This document shows, one piece after another, positions 51,785 to 62,277 of a DNA stretch of 64,000 nt. The notes below the pieces were generated by a model, which was not told the origin of the DNA, did not search any database, and saw only the letters and a list, made by a program, of their open reading frames with translations. The translations under genes were made by a program, and so were the position numbers. Where the stretch lies: assembly GCA_963676235.1 (NCBI GenBank), contig OY781044.1, positions 1,302,001-1,366,000 on the forward strand, given 5' to 3'. This stretch comes from JALNYB01 sp963676235. GTDB taxonomy: Archaea; Thermoplasmatota; Thermoplasmata; Methanomassiliicoccales; Methanomethylophilaceae. Positions within the stretch are counted from its first letter, which is position 1. Every line of letters begins with the position of its first letter.

Positions 51785-53456
51785 CCTGAGTTCGACAGAT
51801 GATTTCGAAATCGTAAGAATTTGACACTTGAGCATCCGCTGATCACACCATATTTTCCATCATGTTTTTCGTGTCGTCATCGGTCTTCCCGGGGGGCTTT
51901 CAGCCCCCGGAAACACCCGAAACGACCACTATGTCCCTGAGAATGCGTGAATTGAGAGGCTCGAAATTCGAATATACGCGTCTCGTCGCCTGCTTGCGGT
52001 CGTGAACATAGGTAACTGTCAAATTCTGCAGGGAATCTATGATGAATCTTGTAGAACGTTTCCTCAGTTCCGGCATCTCATACCGCACCATGGAAACGAT
52101 CACCTGGGCTAGAAAACATAACAAAAGGGTACCTTTCACGCTGTTCTCCGACCATACGCGCATCGGTTTGAGGTCTATATGGTTCTTCAGCGAGTCCATG
52201 AGCTTCTCCACGGTATCGCGTCTGCGGTATATCGAGAACACATCCTTCGCTGTCAAATTCGAACTGCATTCGAGTTTGAAGAATCCCTCACGATTGTTCG
52301 ATAGACGCTTGCGGACGTACTCGAAGCTGTCCACATCATTCGTCAACAATTTACCTTGGACGCCCACGTTCAGCGATATGAGCGGATTCCTCAACCGCTT
52401 CATGACCGTCTTGGATATGCGCAACGTGCCGTCCTTCTTCCTGCGCATGACATCCTTGGCATCCTCCACGCATCTCCACGAGCGGCCGTCGAGAGCGGCC
52501 ATCTTGTCGCGATACAATTTCTCGGAATAGAACAGGTAGACCGTCCTCCCGGACGACTCGAACGTCTTCCTCTGGCAGTAAACGCCGTCCTCATCGTCGA
52601 CGCAGCACGCCTCGTCCTTGTCGAAACGGGATATCCATGCATCGTCGGTGACGTTCAGGCGCTTCCTGGTGATGTACCTCATGTTCTTCTCGGTTATCCT
52701 GTCCAGCACCTGCTTGGCATCCCCTCCTGCATCGAAAACGAACAATGAATCGTCGCGGAGGTCGCCGATGATCTCGTCGACGATCTTCACAAACTGCACC
52801 GAATCAGATGCGTTCCCGCGATCCACGGAAAGATCGATCGGTATGTTGATCGGATCGCGAAGCTCGGCGGCTCCGAAATTAACTTGTCTGAGATCCGGCC
52901 GTTTGTCCCTGGAATAACCGAAGTCGTACAATCCCGTCTCTTTGGCGTACACCGCTACGGACGTCGTATCGATGTTCACGTCGGTATGCTCCAGATCGTA
53001 CATCGAGAACAACCCCCTACGCAGATGCACCAGCACCTCCGGCATGATCTCCCCGCAGCGTTCCACCGCGCGGTTGATCATCCTATGGCTCACCTCTCCG
53101 CGAATACCAAGCTCGTTCCTGACCTCCGGGGACTCCAGCCATCTTCCGCATCCCTCCACGGAGAAGTTCTCCGTCAGCCGATACGATATGATGGCGCACA
53201 CCAATGGAAAAAGCGGATGCCCTCTGTTCTTGGAATCGTTGAAGACGCGGTCCGATCCCAATTTTTCAAGATATTCCCTTACGCAAGCGATGGTGCCAAT
53301 CGGTACTGATTTATTCTCGTTCGGCTCTAGGACGAATGTCCTGAGCCGAAAATGGTTTTTTGTCACAACAGAACAGATTCACTCGGGACACTTCTATTTT
53401 GCGTCCAGTCATCCGATGTCGATCGATCATTTGCATCAGGTCCTGTCGAGTTCAGG
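51785..53456 (-). mobile_element. Intact insertion sequence (IS4/IS1634-like)
   Basis: Terminal inverted repeats begin CCTGAGTTCGACAG (left) and CCTGAACTCGACAG (right, complement). The element is 1672 bp and is flanked by ATGTAC on both sides (51779-51784 and 53457-53462), a 6-bp target duplication. It encodes one full transposase. The intact duplication suggests a fairly recent insertion. Confidence 0.85.
51900..53366 (-). CDS. Transposase, DDE type (IS4/IS1634-like)
   Basis: A 488-aa DDE transposase. First catalytic Asp in VNIDTTSVAVY, second in FVFDAGGDA, and the YREK-type third motif in YRRRDTVEKLMDSLK. The GYSRDKRPDLRQV segment is typical of this branch. The start is GTG at 53366. GC content is higher than the surroundings (codons such as GCC, GAC, CGC), pointing to a foreign origin. 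No internal stop; likely active. Confidence 0.93.
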   Translation of the reverse strand: MTKNHFRLRTFVLEPNENKSVPIGTIACVREYLEKLGSDRVFNDSKNRGHPLFPLVCAIISYRLTENFSVEGCGRWLESPEVRNELGIRGEVSHRMINRAVERCGEIMPEVLVHLRRGLFSMYDLEHTDVNIDTTSVAVYAKETGLYDFGYSRDKRPDLRQVNFGAAELRDPINIPIDLSVDRGNASDSVQFVKIVDEIIGDLRDDSLFVFDAGGDAKQVLDRITEKNMRYITRKRLNVTDDAWISRFDKDEACCVDDEDGVYCQRKTFESSGRTVYLFYSEKLYRDKMAALDGRSWRCVEDAKDVMRRKKDGTLRISKTVMKRLRNPLISLNVGVQGKLLTNDVDSFEYVRKRLSNNREGFFKLECSSNLTAKDVFSIYRRRDTVEKLMDSLKNHIDLKPMRVWSENSVKGTLLLCFLAQVIVSMVRYEMPELRKRSTRFIIDSLQNLTVTYVHDRKQATRRVYSNFEPLNSRILRDIVVVSGVSGG

Positions 53457-53525
53457 ATGTACAATGATTTTTTTATTGAAAGATAATAAAATACTGCAGA
53501 CCCGATTGGTCCGCAGTTAAAGTTT

Positions 53526-56500
53526 TTAAAACTGGATCTTTGATTTTTTAACGATCATTCTTTTGTTTATATCGGCCGTTATCTCAGATAAGTTGGCATT
53601 CCATCCTTCGACCTCTTGAGATGTGATTATATCTATACTGCCTCCCTGGTATTCCCCTTCTCCGGCGAGCTCCTCCATCCACGATTCTATCTCGACGTAG
53701 TTCTCTTTGAGTTCCTCAAATATCTTCTCGTCGGCATCCCATAGTCCGCGCTGGTTCGCTTCGAGCATACGTCTTGCTATCTCTTCCAGGGCGTACGGGT
53801 TATTCTCCTGGAAGAATTTCTTCATCTCTGGGTCGTTGACGAATGTTGATGTGATGTCGTCAAATATCCATGCATCGACCTCATGGGTAGTTGCAGACCA
53901 ACCATAGACGCGACCAATACGTTTCATGAAATCCGCGGCGCCTTTGTATCCATGTGCCTTCATAGCATCTATCCATGCCGGATTCAAAAGTTTGGTCCTT
54001 ACGGTCCTGCGTATCTCGTCTGCTAGTGTATGGACATTTATGTCCTTGGGCTCGCGTGTGTCACCATAATATGTTTTTACATCGTTTCCAGATAAGCATC
54101 TAGCTGCTACAGTTATACCGCCAAGGTTTCCAAAATAGCAACAACAGCCAAGAAGGTCCTGTTCATCAGTTGCGGTTTTATTGTATGTAACATTGACAGT
54201 GGATAGATTGGCGGCGAATTGCCCATGCATCCCTTTTCCATTACGGTCTTTGCCATAGCCGTATCCATTACCTGCGACATATATGTCGGCCAAGTCCTGA
54301 TCAGTTTTCCATGAGCTTGCGTACACAGCCAGATTCACACTGGATGAATATGCACCAGGGGGAGCCGAGAAGAATCTAGTTGTTGCTTCCTCCTCGTCAG
54401 CGCCTTCGGCCATCGAATCTAGAACATGCTTTCTTATGAAATTGAAATCCGTTGGTTCATCTAATTGCGAGATCTGCAATATGGCATCATCAAGGAGATT
54501 CACGCAATTCATGAACATATCACGGATTACACCGGACATGCGCACTGTCAAATCGATGCGGGGATGGGCCATCATGTTGCGAGGAATGATGCGAAAAGAC
54601 CTTACCTGAAGATTTGTCTCCCATATCGGTTCGGCACCGATGAGGGAGAACATCTGCGACATAATCTCCCCATCTGCTGCCATCAGGTCAGGCGACATCC
54701 AATGTATCGCCACATTCTCTGGCATCTCTCCGTTTTCTTTGACATATTTCTCGATCAGACTATCGGCAAGTATACGTCCTACATTCCATGATGATTTTTT
54801 TGGAAGGCTATAAGGGTCCATCGAATAGAAATTCCTTCCAGATGGGAGCACGTCCGGGCGCCCACGAGTTATTATTCCCGAAGGCCCCGGTGGTGTGTAT
54901 CTGCCGTCCAATGCACCAAGGAACGCTCCGATCTCATCAGAATCGTCCAGTCTTTTGCAGATATCCTCTATCTTGGATGTTTGTTTTTTCAATTCTTCCA
55001 TGTACCTCTCATCAGCAGGTATTTTCAAGGCATAAAGGGCGTCAACAGGAGCCATTCCTTCAATTATTTTCGCGATGTACTCTTTCGTGATAAGTCCAAC
55101 TTTTTCTATCAATGCCCCATTAGAGAGATTGAAGTCCATATTGTATCCTCTCTGATCGCTGAAGAGCGATATCAGATCCACGCCCATAATGTCTGATATG
55201 ACATCTCTTATGGAACCATCTCCTGCATCGTATCTGAGTATTGAGTTCACCATCTCGACGCGGTCCATCCCAAGAGGGATATTTCCGAATATGTGCATTC
55301 CTTTATTCATCTGGGAGTTGCGTATCTTCGACAGGGCTTCGTGACATTTGCTCACGCATTCATCCAAAGGTGTATCGTGCGTCAAATTCAACTCTTTCAA
55401 GTTCGCTTTATCTACGGCTTCTATTATCAAATGTTTCAGCTGATGGCTGTGCGAAGGGTCAAATCTTGCGGTCTGATAGTCCTCAAGTATCCTATCCAGA
55501 TCATCTAGCGCTTCATACAGGGAGCTGTTAGTCATTACGACCTGCATATGGTCTACCAAGGTGGCATATGAACGTCTTTTAGCGATGGTACCTTCAGGAG
55601 GGTTGTCGGAATTGTAGATATATATATGGGGTGCCTTACCGATACAGATATCTGGGAAGCAATCCTCCGACATACCACATCCCTTTCCCGGGAGGAATTC
55701 TAGATTCCCATGTGTACCAACGTGTACTACTACATCAGCACCCCATATGTCCTCATAATAATGATACGATGCAAGATATTGATGCGTTGGTGGGCATAAT
55801 GGGTCATGTAATATCTTGCACACTTCTCCGTCGCATCTTGCGCCATAGCATCCTCTCTTGGGTTGGACAGCAATCATGACGTTGCCATAGCTTATACCGG
55901 TGATGATGATGTCATCATCGAGCACCATTCCTTTTCCAGGTGGTTCTCCCCACATGTTGTTCACAGCCTTCTGGGTCTTAGGAGTGAGGGTCTTGAAGTA
56001 GGAGACATATTCCCCCATATCCATCTTATGTATCGTACCTCCATGAGCATCGATCTCATTGACAGTAGTCCATCTGAATTCAGACATAGCTTTATGCGAC
56101 AGTATGTTCTCGATCAGCTCTTTTCCATTCTCGGGTACAGTGATATCGTATCCATGTTCCTTCATTGCCTTCAATATCCTTGCAAGGCTTTCGTGGGTAT
56201 CGAGATGTGATGCGGAACCTATGTTGGCTTCTAGGCCTGCACATGGGAAGTTGTTGAGGAAGAAAACCACCTTTTTATCCGACATGGGGATTCTCTTCAG
56301 TTTTATTCTTTTGACCACACGTTCTGCAAGTCTCTTTGTACGATCTGTTATGAAGGCGTTGTGTGTGTCTTCACCCTGTTGATAAGACGAGCCGATCATC
56401 ATCGGCTCTATAACGCCTTCGAACTCTGGCATTGCCACAGCATTCGAGATATCCATGGCAGTCAGGCCTATCGATTCGACCCATTTCTCAATGGACATCT

Positions 56501-57344
56501 TTCCAGATACTACTGGTTGGAATATCGGTATTCCCAGTCTAGAAAAGAATTCTGAACCATGTACAATCCTGCCCTCATCTTTACGGTCTTTATAAAGAAT
56601 AGGTAATCCTGTCAATTTTACAATCGAATCTACAATCGGCATTCCGTCACGGACGAAGTATTTGTCGATCGTTTCTGCAACTCCGATAGATCCCTTGTTA
56701 TCATCTGTATGGGACATTGTGAATACGAGTATGACCTTCGCTCCTTGGGACTCAAGATCTTTCAACACCTGATATTCTATTGTGCATCCATCGGTGAGCC
56801 AACGTGTACGAAAGGCCACGATCCCTATCCAAGGTTTGGATTGGTCTTCTCCATACCATGCCTTATATTCTTCCGTGGATTCAAAGATATGGTCTTTCAA
56901 ATCTGGATGTATTATGCCATTCCAAGGGATCTCCACGGGTTCTGGAACATTTACATTCTCATCGCAAAGTTCCTTTAATATAAATAGCAGAAGTGAGCGT
57001 ATGTTCGTATAGTCATTATTAAGAAGATATTTGTATGCCGATATTGCGATTTCGTGGTCCACCGTTGTCATGGACCAATTCGATGGATCGTTACCTACGC
57101 TTATGACCTTTTTTTCTTTTAGATCTTTCATGTGTTCGTATATTTGGTCCCATAAGTTATCAGAGGTCACATTGAACAATACAGCATCAGCGGAATCGAT
57201 GTTTTCGAACATTTCCTTCATTAGATCCTGATTACTGTCAATATCACGTGTTGAATAGAATTTTAAATAGAGATTCAATTCTTTGGCAGCGTCTCTGAAT
57301 ATTTGGCTATGAGAGTGCCAGGTTACGACTATTATTTTTTTCAT
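53526..57344 (-). CDS. cobN: CobN/BchH-type metal chelatase large subunit
   Basis: A 1272-aa homologue of the large, tetrapyrrole-binding subunit of cobaltochelatase (CobN) and Mg-chelatase (BchH). Landmarks: the N-terminal VVTWHSHSQIF, the VHVGTHGNLEFLPGK motif with metal-binding His, PRGCYGA-like segment (QPKRGCYGARCDG), and YAGNGYGYGK-like region. It should insert a metal into a corrin or porphyrin precursor with ATP from a partner subunit that is not in this window. It is divergent from a corrinoid/metal-chelate ABC importer, which supports a cobamide or related tetrapyrrole role. Confidence 0.9.
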   Translation of the reverse strand: MKKIIVVTWHSHSQIFRDAAKELNLYLKFYSTRDIDSNQDLMKEMFENIDSADAVLFNVTSDNLWDQIYEHMKDLKEKKVISVGNDPSNWSMTTVDHEIAISAYKYLLNNDYTNIRSLLLFILKELCDENVNVPEPVEIPWNGIIHPDLKDHIFESTEEYKAWYGEDQSKPWIGIVAFRTRWLTDGCTIEYQVLKDLESQGAKVILVFTMSHTDDNKGSIGVAETIDKYFVRDGMPIVDSIVKLTGLPILYKDRKDEGRIVHGSEFFSRLGIPIFQPVVSGKMSIEKWVESIGLTAMDISNAVAMPEFEGVIEPMMIGSSYQQGEDTHNAFITDRTKRLAERVVKRIKLKRIPMSDKKVVFFLNNFPCAGLEANIGSASHLDTHESLARILKAMKEHGYDITVPENGKELIENILSHKAMSEFRWTTVNEIDAHGGTIHKMDMGEYVSYFKTLTPKTQKAVNNMWGEPPGKGMVLDDDIIITGISYGNVMIAVQPKRGCYGARCDGEVCKILHDPLCPPTHQYLASYHYYEDIWGADVVVHVGTHGNLEFLPGKGCGMSEDCFPDICIGKAPHIYIYNSDNPPEGTIAKRRSYATLVDHMQVVMTNSSLYEALDDLDRILEDYQTARFDPSHSHQLKHLIIEAVDKANLKELNLTHDTPLDECVSKCHEALSKIRNSQMNKGMHIFGNIPLGMDRVEMVNSILRYDAGDGSIRDVISDIMGVDLISLFSDQRGYNMDFNLSNGALIEKVGLITKEYIAKIIEGMAPVDALYALKIPADERYMEELKKQTSKIEDICKRLDDSDEIGAFLGALDGRYTPPGPSGIITRGRPDVLPSGRNFYSMDPYSLPKKSSWNVGRILADSLIEKYVKENGEMPENVAIHWMSPDLMAADGEIMSQMFSLIGAEPIWETNLQVRSFRIIPRNMMAHPRIDLTVRMSGVIRDMFMNCVNLLDDAILQISQLDEPTDFNFIRKHVLDSMAEGADEEEATTRFFSAPPGAYSSSVNLAVYASSWKTDQDLADIYVAGNGYGYGKDRNGKGMHGQFAANLSTVNVTYNKTATDEQDLLGCCCYFGNLGGITVAARCLSGNDVKTYYGDTREPKDINVHTLADEIRRTVRTKLLNPAWIDAMKAHGYKGAADFMKRIGRVYGWSATTHEVDAWIFDDITSTFVNDPEMKKFFQENNPYALEEIARRMLEANQRGLWDADEKIFEELKENYVEIESWMEELAGEGEYQGGSIDIITSQEVEGWNANLSEITADINKRMIVKKSKIQF

Positions 57345-57371
57345 AATTTCATCCTATATCTTACAATATGC

Positions 57372-57392
57372 ATACTATTATCATTATAGTAT
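57372..57392. promoter_or_regulatory. Inverted repeat in divergent promoter (putative operator)
   Basis: ATACTAT-N7-ATAGTAT lies 28 bp before the cobN start and within the 121-bp spacer shared with the ABC transporter operon. One regulator could control both directions. Confidence 0.45.
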
Positions 57393-57465
57393 TACTTGAT
57401 AATATTAAAATATTGATTCGTAATACCTGATTTGATATGAGCATATCATTAAACGGAGGTATTAT

Positions 57466-58494
57466 ATGAAAAATAACGTGAAAATAATTGCAATTGCAGT
57501 AGTAGTAATAATGGTTGCAGTTATTTTTGTCGGGGTTGAACATTATGATAAGAAAGATGATGGAAAAATATCTATTGTTCAATCCAATGATGAAATAATA
57601 ACTGTCGATGGTCAATTTGAAAGAATAATAGCTACAGGAACATACGTAGCAGAAGCACTTTATGTCATTGGTGCGGTAGATAAAATCGTTGGTGTTTCTG
57701 ACAGCATTCTTAAAAGTGCAGAATACAGTGGAATGTTTACGAATATTGCCAGTGTCGGTAGTTGGACAGAGCCATCAATAGACACAATATATCAATTAAA
57801 TGCAGATTGTATAATCGTATATACTTCAGCATCAACTACAAATCTTGATGCTTTGATAGCTACAGGAATAGTTGTTATTCAAATTGATTGTGCTGATTAT
57901 GAGCGCATTCCAAATGAAGTTCGTTCCTTAGGTGCGATAACAGGATGTTCGGAAAAGGCGAACGATGTTGCAGAACTTTTAGAAAATGTATCTGATACTA
58001 TAAATTCAAATAACAATTTAACAAACAATTCTGCATTTATTGAGAGTTTTAGTAGTACTACAAATAATGCATGTGGTTTAGATAGCTCGGTTACTGCAGC
58101 ATGGTTGTTGGCTGGAGGCGATACGATCATCAAAGAAGCAGGAAATTCTCTAACTGTGCAGACTTCTGCAATAATAGCTGGAAATCCAGACTATATCATA
58201 AAGCGTATATCAACAGCTGCGTGGACATCTACTGATAAAGAGGTGCTTTTACAGTCTATTGCTGATCGTGCAGGATTCGATTCAATCTCAGCAGTAGAGA
58301 ATGGGGACCTTTATGCAATTTCAAATTCAGCAGTAGGCGGCATTCGTTCATTTATAGGTGTAATAATATTTGCAAATCTTATAAATCCTGGTTCAACTGG
58401 AAACTTGACTATTGAAAGTTGTATGGCTGAATATAATGCGATAGGAAGTACGAATTTTACAACAGATGTATTTTATGCATATGTGGGGTCTTAA
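57466..58494 (+). CDS. ABC transporter substrate-binding protein (BtuF/FepB-like)
   Basis: A 342-aa periplasmic-binding-type protein anchored by an N-terminal hydrophobic helix (about residues 8-24). The fold signature is seen in FERIIATGTYVAEALYVIGAVDKIVGVSD and YQLNADCIIVYTSASTTNLDAL, as in cobalamin, heme and siderophore receptors. GGAGG lies 7 bp before the ATG. It starts an operon with permease and ATPase. Next to cobN, a corrinoid ligand is most likely, but iron chelates cannot be excluded. Confidence 0.88.
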   Translation: MKNNVKIIAIAVVVIMVAVIFVGVEHYDKKDDGKISIVQSNDEIITVDGQFERIIATGTYVAEALYVIGAVDKIVGVSDSILKSAEYSGMFTNIASVGSWTEPSIDTIYQLNADCIIVYTSASTTNLDALIATGIVVIQIDCADYERIPNEVRSLGAITGCSEKANDVAELLENVSDTINSNNNLTNNSAFIESFSSTTNNACGLDSSVTAAWLLAGGDTIIKEAGNSLTVQTSAIIAGNPDYIIKRISTAAWTSTDKEVLLQSIADRAGFDSISAVENGDLYAISNSAVGGIRSFIGVIIFANLINPGSTGNLTIESCMAEYNAIGSTNFTTDVFYAYVGS

Positions 58495-58527
58495 ACAGGC
58501 AGAAATGCCTTTATTATTTTTTATTAG

Positions 58528-59706
58528 GTGTGTGCGATTATTAGCGAAATAAAAAATAAATTTAAAGAAATTTTCAGTCTTTTAAGAAAGGAAGGATGTG
58601 ACGAATCGATAAAAGGACAGTTAAATTTCTTTAATAGGAAGAGAATTATTTTCTTATTTTCATTACTCCTTATTTTATTCATTTCATGTTTTGTATCATT
58701 GGGGTTGGGGGCCGTAATGATACCTATTGATCAGGTTTTAAAGTCAGTGGGGCATGCGCTATTTCCTGGTTATGTGAGTGAACCGAATCCTTCATACTAC
58801 TATCCAATAATTATACAATATAGGATACCCAGAATATTGCTAGGATTAATCACAGGTATAGCGTTAGGTGTATCTGGTGCTGTAATGCAAGGGATATTGC
58901 GGAATCCTTTGGTAAGTCCATTTACTTTAGGTCTTTCATCGGCTGCATCTTTTGGTGCAGCATTTTCTATAGTCATGGGGCCAATATTGTTGGGGGCTTT
59001 ATTCAGTGAAGGGATTATGATTTTTGGCAATTATATGTCAATGGGATCATTATTCATGGTGTTTTGTGCTTTTATTTTTGGATTATCCAGCATTTTCATA
59101 TTATTTGCTTTAACACGTCATATGAACGTGTCTCAATCTACATTAGTTTTATCTGGTGTTGTTTTAGGTTATTTGTTTCAGGCAGGAATATCTTATTTAA
59201 AGTATGTATCCGATGATGCTAGTTTAAGAGAAATTGTAACTTGGTTGATGGGAGGGATGTGGGGAGCATCTTGGAGTTATGTGATAATCTTAATTCCAAT
59301 AGTGTTTGTAGGGGTGTTATTATTAGAAACATATGCTGTAGATATAAATGCCCTTGCAGTAGGTTCAGATATTGCAAAAAATTTAGGTATAGATATAGTT
59401 AAACTCAGACATAGAACGTTGATAATAACTGCACTGATTGCATCTGCGTGTTTAGCTTTTACCGGGATAATTGGTTTTATTGGATTAATGGCGCCCCATA
59501 TATGCAGAATGATGATTGGAAATGATTATAGGTATTTAATTCCAGCATCTGCTATACTAGGAGGTATAATACTTGTTTCATCCGATGCAATATCTAGAAT
59601 AATATTGGCACCTCAGGAGGTACCAGTTGGCATAATAATGTATGTTATTGGAGGCTTATTCTTTATCTTCTTGGTTAGGAAGATGAGTAGGGGGTATGAT
59701 GGATGA
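58528..59706 (+). CDS. ABC transporter permease (BtuC/FecCD family)
   Basis: A 392-aa permease with about ten helices. Family segments are YRIPRILLGLITGIALGVSGAVMQGILRNPLVSP, SDIAKNLGID and GFIGLMAPHICRMMIG. The unusually long N-terminus (about 50 residues, charged) before the first helix is odd; a downstream start is possible. GTG at 58528 is used because no better start is seen in the right place. It overlaps the ATPase gene by ATGA. Confidence 0.92.
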   Translation: MCAIISEIKNKFKEIFSLLRKEGCDESIKGQLNFFNRKRIIFLFSLLLILFISCFVSLGLGAVMIPIDQVLKSVGHALFPGYVSEPNPSYYYPIIIQYRIPRILLGLITGIALGVSGAVMQGILRNPLVSPFTLGLSSAASFGAAFSIVMGPILLGALFSEGIMIFGNYMSMGSLFMVFCAFIFGLSSIFILFALTRHMNVSQSTLVLSGVVLGYLFQAGISYLKYVSDDASLREIVTWLMGGMWGASWSYVIILIPIVFVGVLLLETYAVDINALAVGSDIAKNLGIDIVKLRHRTLIITALIASACLAFTGIIGFIGLMAPHICRMMIGNDYRYLIPASAILGGIILVSSDAISRIILAPQEVPVGIIMYVIGGLFFIFLVRKMSRGYDG

Positions 59707-60497
59707 GGTTTGAGGTAGATCGTCTCTGTCAAGGCTATGGTAATCAAGATGTACTTGTTGATATTTCATTCTCAGCGATTTCTGGAGAGGTAGTTTCATT
59801 ACTTGGCCCTAATGGTTCAGGAAAATCAACATTGATAAAAACAATGTGCAATCTCATGACTCCAAAATCTGGAAAGATATTGGCGGACGATAATGTAATT
59901 TCTGAAATGGAGTTATATGACATTTCAAAGATAATATCATATGTACCTCAGTTTTGTTCTAGTGCGCCGTATATGAGAGTAATAGATGTGGTTTTGATGG
60001 GAAGAAAACCATATATGGATTGGTCATATTCTGAAGAAGATGTAGACATTGCTATTGATGCAATCAAAATTATGGGTATAGAAGAGTTATCATGTCGTAA
60101 TGTATCGGAATTGTCGGGGGGCCAGTTTCAAAGAGTAAATCTGGCAAGAGCGATAGCTCAATCACCTTATTTCTTCATATTTGACGAACCTACAAGTTCT
60201 TTAGATCTGAAATATCAGATGGAGATGATGAATTCGATGAGAAAAATAATCGAAATTAAAAAATCTGGTATGATAATGGCAATGCATGATTTAAATCTAG
60301 CGTTAAATTATTCAGATAAGGTAGTCATGTTAAAAGATAAATGCATTTATGATATTGGAAAGCCAGAAGATGTAATAAATCCTGATTCGATTCGTGATGT
60401 ATACGGAGTGGAATCTTCGATTGTTGAAAACGATCATGGTTTGTATATACTTCCATTTATCCCAGGTCAGCAAAGAGGAAAAAAGTCAACTAATTAA
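59703..60497 (+). CDS. ABC transporter ATP-binding protein (BtuD/FecE family)
   Basis: A 264-aa ATPase with Walker A LGPNGSGKST, Q-loop YVPQF, signature LSGGQFQRV, Walker B FFIFDEP, and H-loop MHDLN. It powers the importer encoded just upstream (4-bp overlap). The second IS begins 9 bp after its stop, so the operon may have been cut short downstream by the insertion. Confidence 0.95.
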   Translation: MRFEVDRLCQGYGNQDVLVDISFSAISGEVVSLLGPNGSGKSTLIKTMCNLMTPKSGKILADDNVISEMELYDISKIISYVPQFCSSAPYMRVIDVVLMGRKPYMDWSYSEEDVDIAIDAIKIMGIEELSCRNVSELSGGQFQRVNLARAIAQSPYFFIFDEPTSSLDLKYQMEMMNSMRKIIEIKKSGMIMAMHDLNLALNYSDKVVMLKDKCIYDIGKPEDVINPDSIRDVYGVESSIVENDHGLYILPFIPGQQRGKKSTN

Positions 60498-60505
60498 TTT
60501 CATAT

Positions 60506-62277
60506 CTCGAGTTTGATACTTACGTAAGATAACAGATCTGGCTTTCGCTGATCGTTGTTCTCTTTTCATGCCCGGTTCGCGTTCTCAGTTAGCGTCAAGA
60601 ACCGTCTATTGTGGTCTGCTCGGGTGCCTTTGGCACTGGAACGGCCACTTTTCCATACCAAAGACGTCGAATGATACGTCCGAAATTACTGAAAACACGC
60701 CTCTTCTGCTCTCCATCAGCGACCAAGACCGTAAGTGAGAACGAGGACAGCTCCTCAGAGATGGATTCTGCCGTCTTCGACCTGAACTCGGGATACAGGA
60801 AACGTATCATCAACATGCAGAACAATGCTAGGAAAGAGATCAGGATGCGCCCTCTTATCGCATCCTCGGATGTGCATCTGGCCGGTCTCCAATCTATTCC
60901 GTGTTTGAGATCGCGGAACATCGTCTCGATGTCGTTCCTCGCCCTGTACAGCCCGAGGATCTCGGAAGCTGTCAACGGACGGTTCGAAACGAGCACGAAT
61001 AATCCCTCCCGGCCTGTCATCATATTGTTCACAGCCCTTTCGATGGCTTCCGTCTTCTCCCGTCCGCCCAACGGGAACAGGTACGAAGGCCTCGTGTCCA
61101 CGAAATAATTGGAATTGCGGTACTTCTTACGTGGTCTCTTCCCGGAATCTATGTTCTTCCGTATCGTCTGCATCTCGTCCTAATCCCGCTCCGCTTTACC
61201 GCGATAACGACAATAGATGCCGGAACGCAGCTTCTTGTTACTGAAAATGTACCGTGTGCGCCCTAGATTGCCCTTGGTCCTCATGAACGAGACGTCATCG
61301 TCGATCCCGATCCAATCATCAGCATGAGCCTTGACGAACTTATCGTCCGTCGTGTTCAGTTGCAACCTGGTCACGAAACCAAGGCCGTTGGAATCCAGCA
61401 GCTTCGCGTTGTCCCTGCTGTACGCCCCGTTGTCGAAGACGACCATGGCATCCTTCGGCAGCGGCGGCAATATCTGTCTGAAAGTATCGTCGAAATGCGT
61501 CACATCCAGAATGTTCCTCGGATTCACCGTCAATCCGATAGGCATCCCCGAATCGCGGTCCATGCTCAACCCTACGGTCACTTGAGGTCTGTCCGGTCTG
61601 TGGTCCCTTGAATAACCGACACGGACGATGCCTTTCTGCGCCGCCTCGAAATACATCGAGGTCCAATCCATGAAAACGGTGTCCATCCTCACACCGTATC
61701 TTCTCTTCAGAACCTCGCCCAGGAACGAGACGATCGAATCGCTGTTCCTTCCCAGACGCTCCACCGTACGATACACAGATCTGGGTGCGTTCGCATCGAG
61801 TCCGTACTCTTCACGAACGACATCATTCACCAGTATCCTGTCCAATCTGTTGACGGACAGGCCTGTTATCTCCACGAAATTCGCCACTAGAGCGATTGTC
61901 TCCGCAGATACGGAATTGCCTTGGGAACGCTTCAACCCATCAAGGAACGAATCTGATCCCGTTTCCCTGAACACGGAATCCGCCAGAACCTTGTTGCCTG
62001 CGGTCATCGTCACGTTGTCGTTCGGTTTCGGTATATTCACATGAAGTCTGCATCTTCTACGGGCCATTCTCTCATATTCCCGCCAAACCCCGACAGGCGA
62101 ATACCGCAACATTAAAGGATTCGAGCCCGATGACGAGAACGGCCTTTCGGTCTGTTTTTGTGTTTAGCGACTGAGAACTATCGAAAGGCCTCTTGAATTT
62201 TTTGCCAGATCTCACACCCGATTCGGAAAATATCAACCGAATGTTTTTACACCGAGTCACTAACTGTCAAACTCGGG
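60506..62277 (-). mobile_element. Insertion sequence with amber-interrupted transposase
   Basis: Termini match as inverted repeats: CTCGAGTTTGATA at 60506 and CCCGAGTTTGACA (complement) ending at 62277. A second, inner pair lies at 60581-60594 and 62165-62178. No target duplication is clear. A hairpin (GGCCTTTCGG...ATCGAAAGGCC, 62140-62193) lies on the 5' side of the transposase gene. Parts of the left end resemble the other IS of this window. Confidence 0.65.
60595..62112 (-). CDS. Transposase, DDE type, single frame interrupted by one TAG codon
   Basis: The two ORFs 61180-62112 and 60595-61173 are in the same frame, separated only by a TAG at 61180-61182 (codon 311 of 506). Read through, it is a 505-aa IS4/IS1634-like transposase. 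Both catalytic Asp (FMDWTSMYF, VVFDNGAYS) lie before the TAG, and the YREK motif with the catalytic Glu (YRARNDIETMFRDLK) after it, so the short product would be inactive. In a pyrrolysine-decoding host the TAG could be read as Pyl. Otherwise it is a nonsense mutation. The start may be ATG 62067 (MARRRCRL). Confidence 0.8.

Noticed and set aside
52039..53309. Several long ORFs on the plus strand across the IS
   Set aside because: They are antisense shadows of the GC-rich transposase gene.
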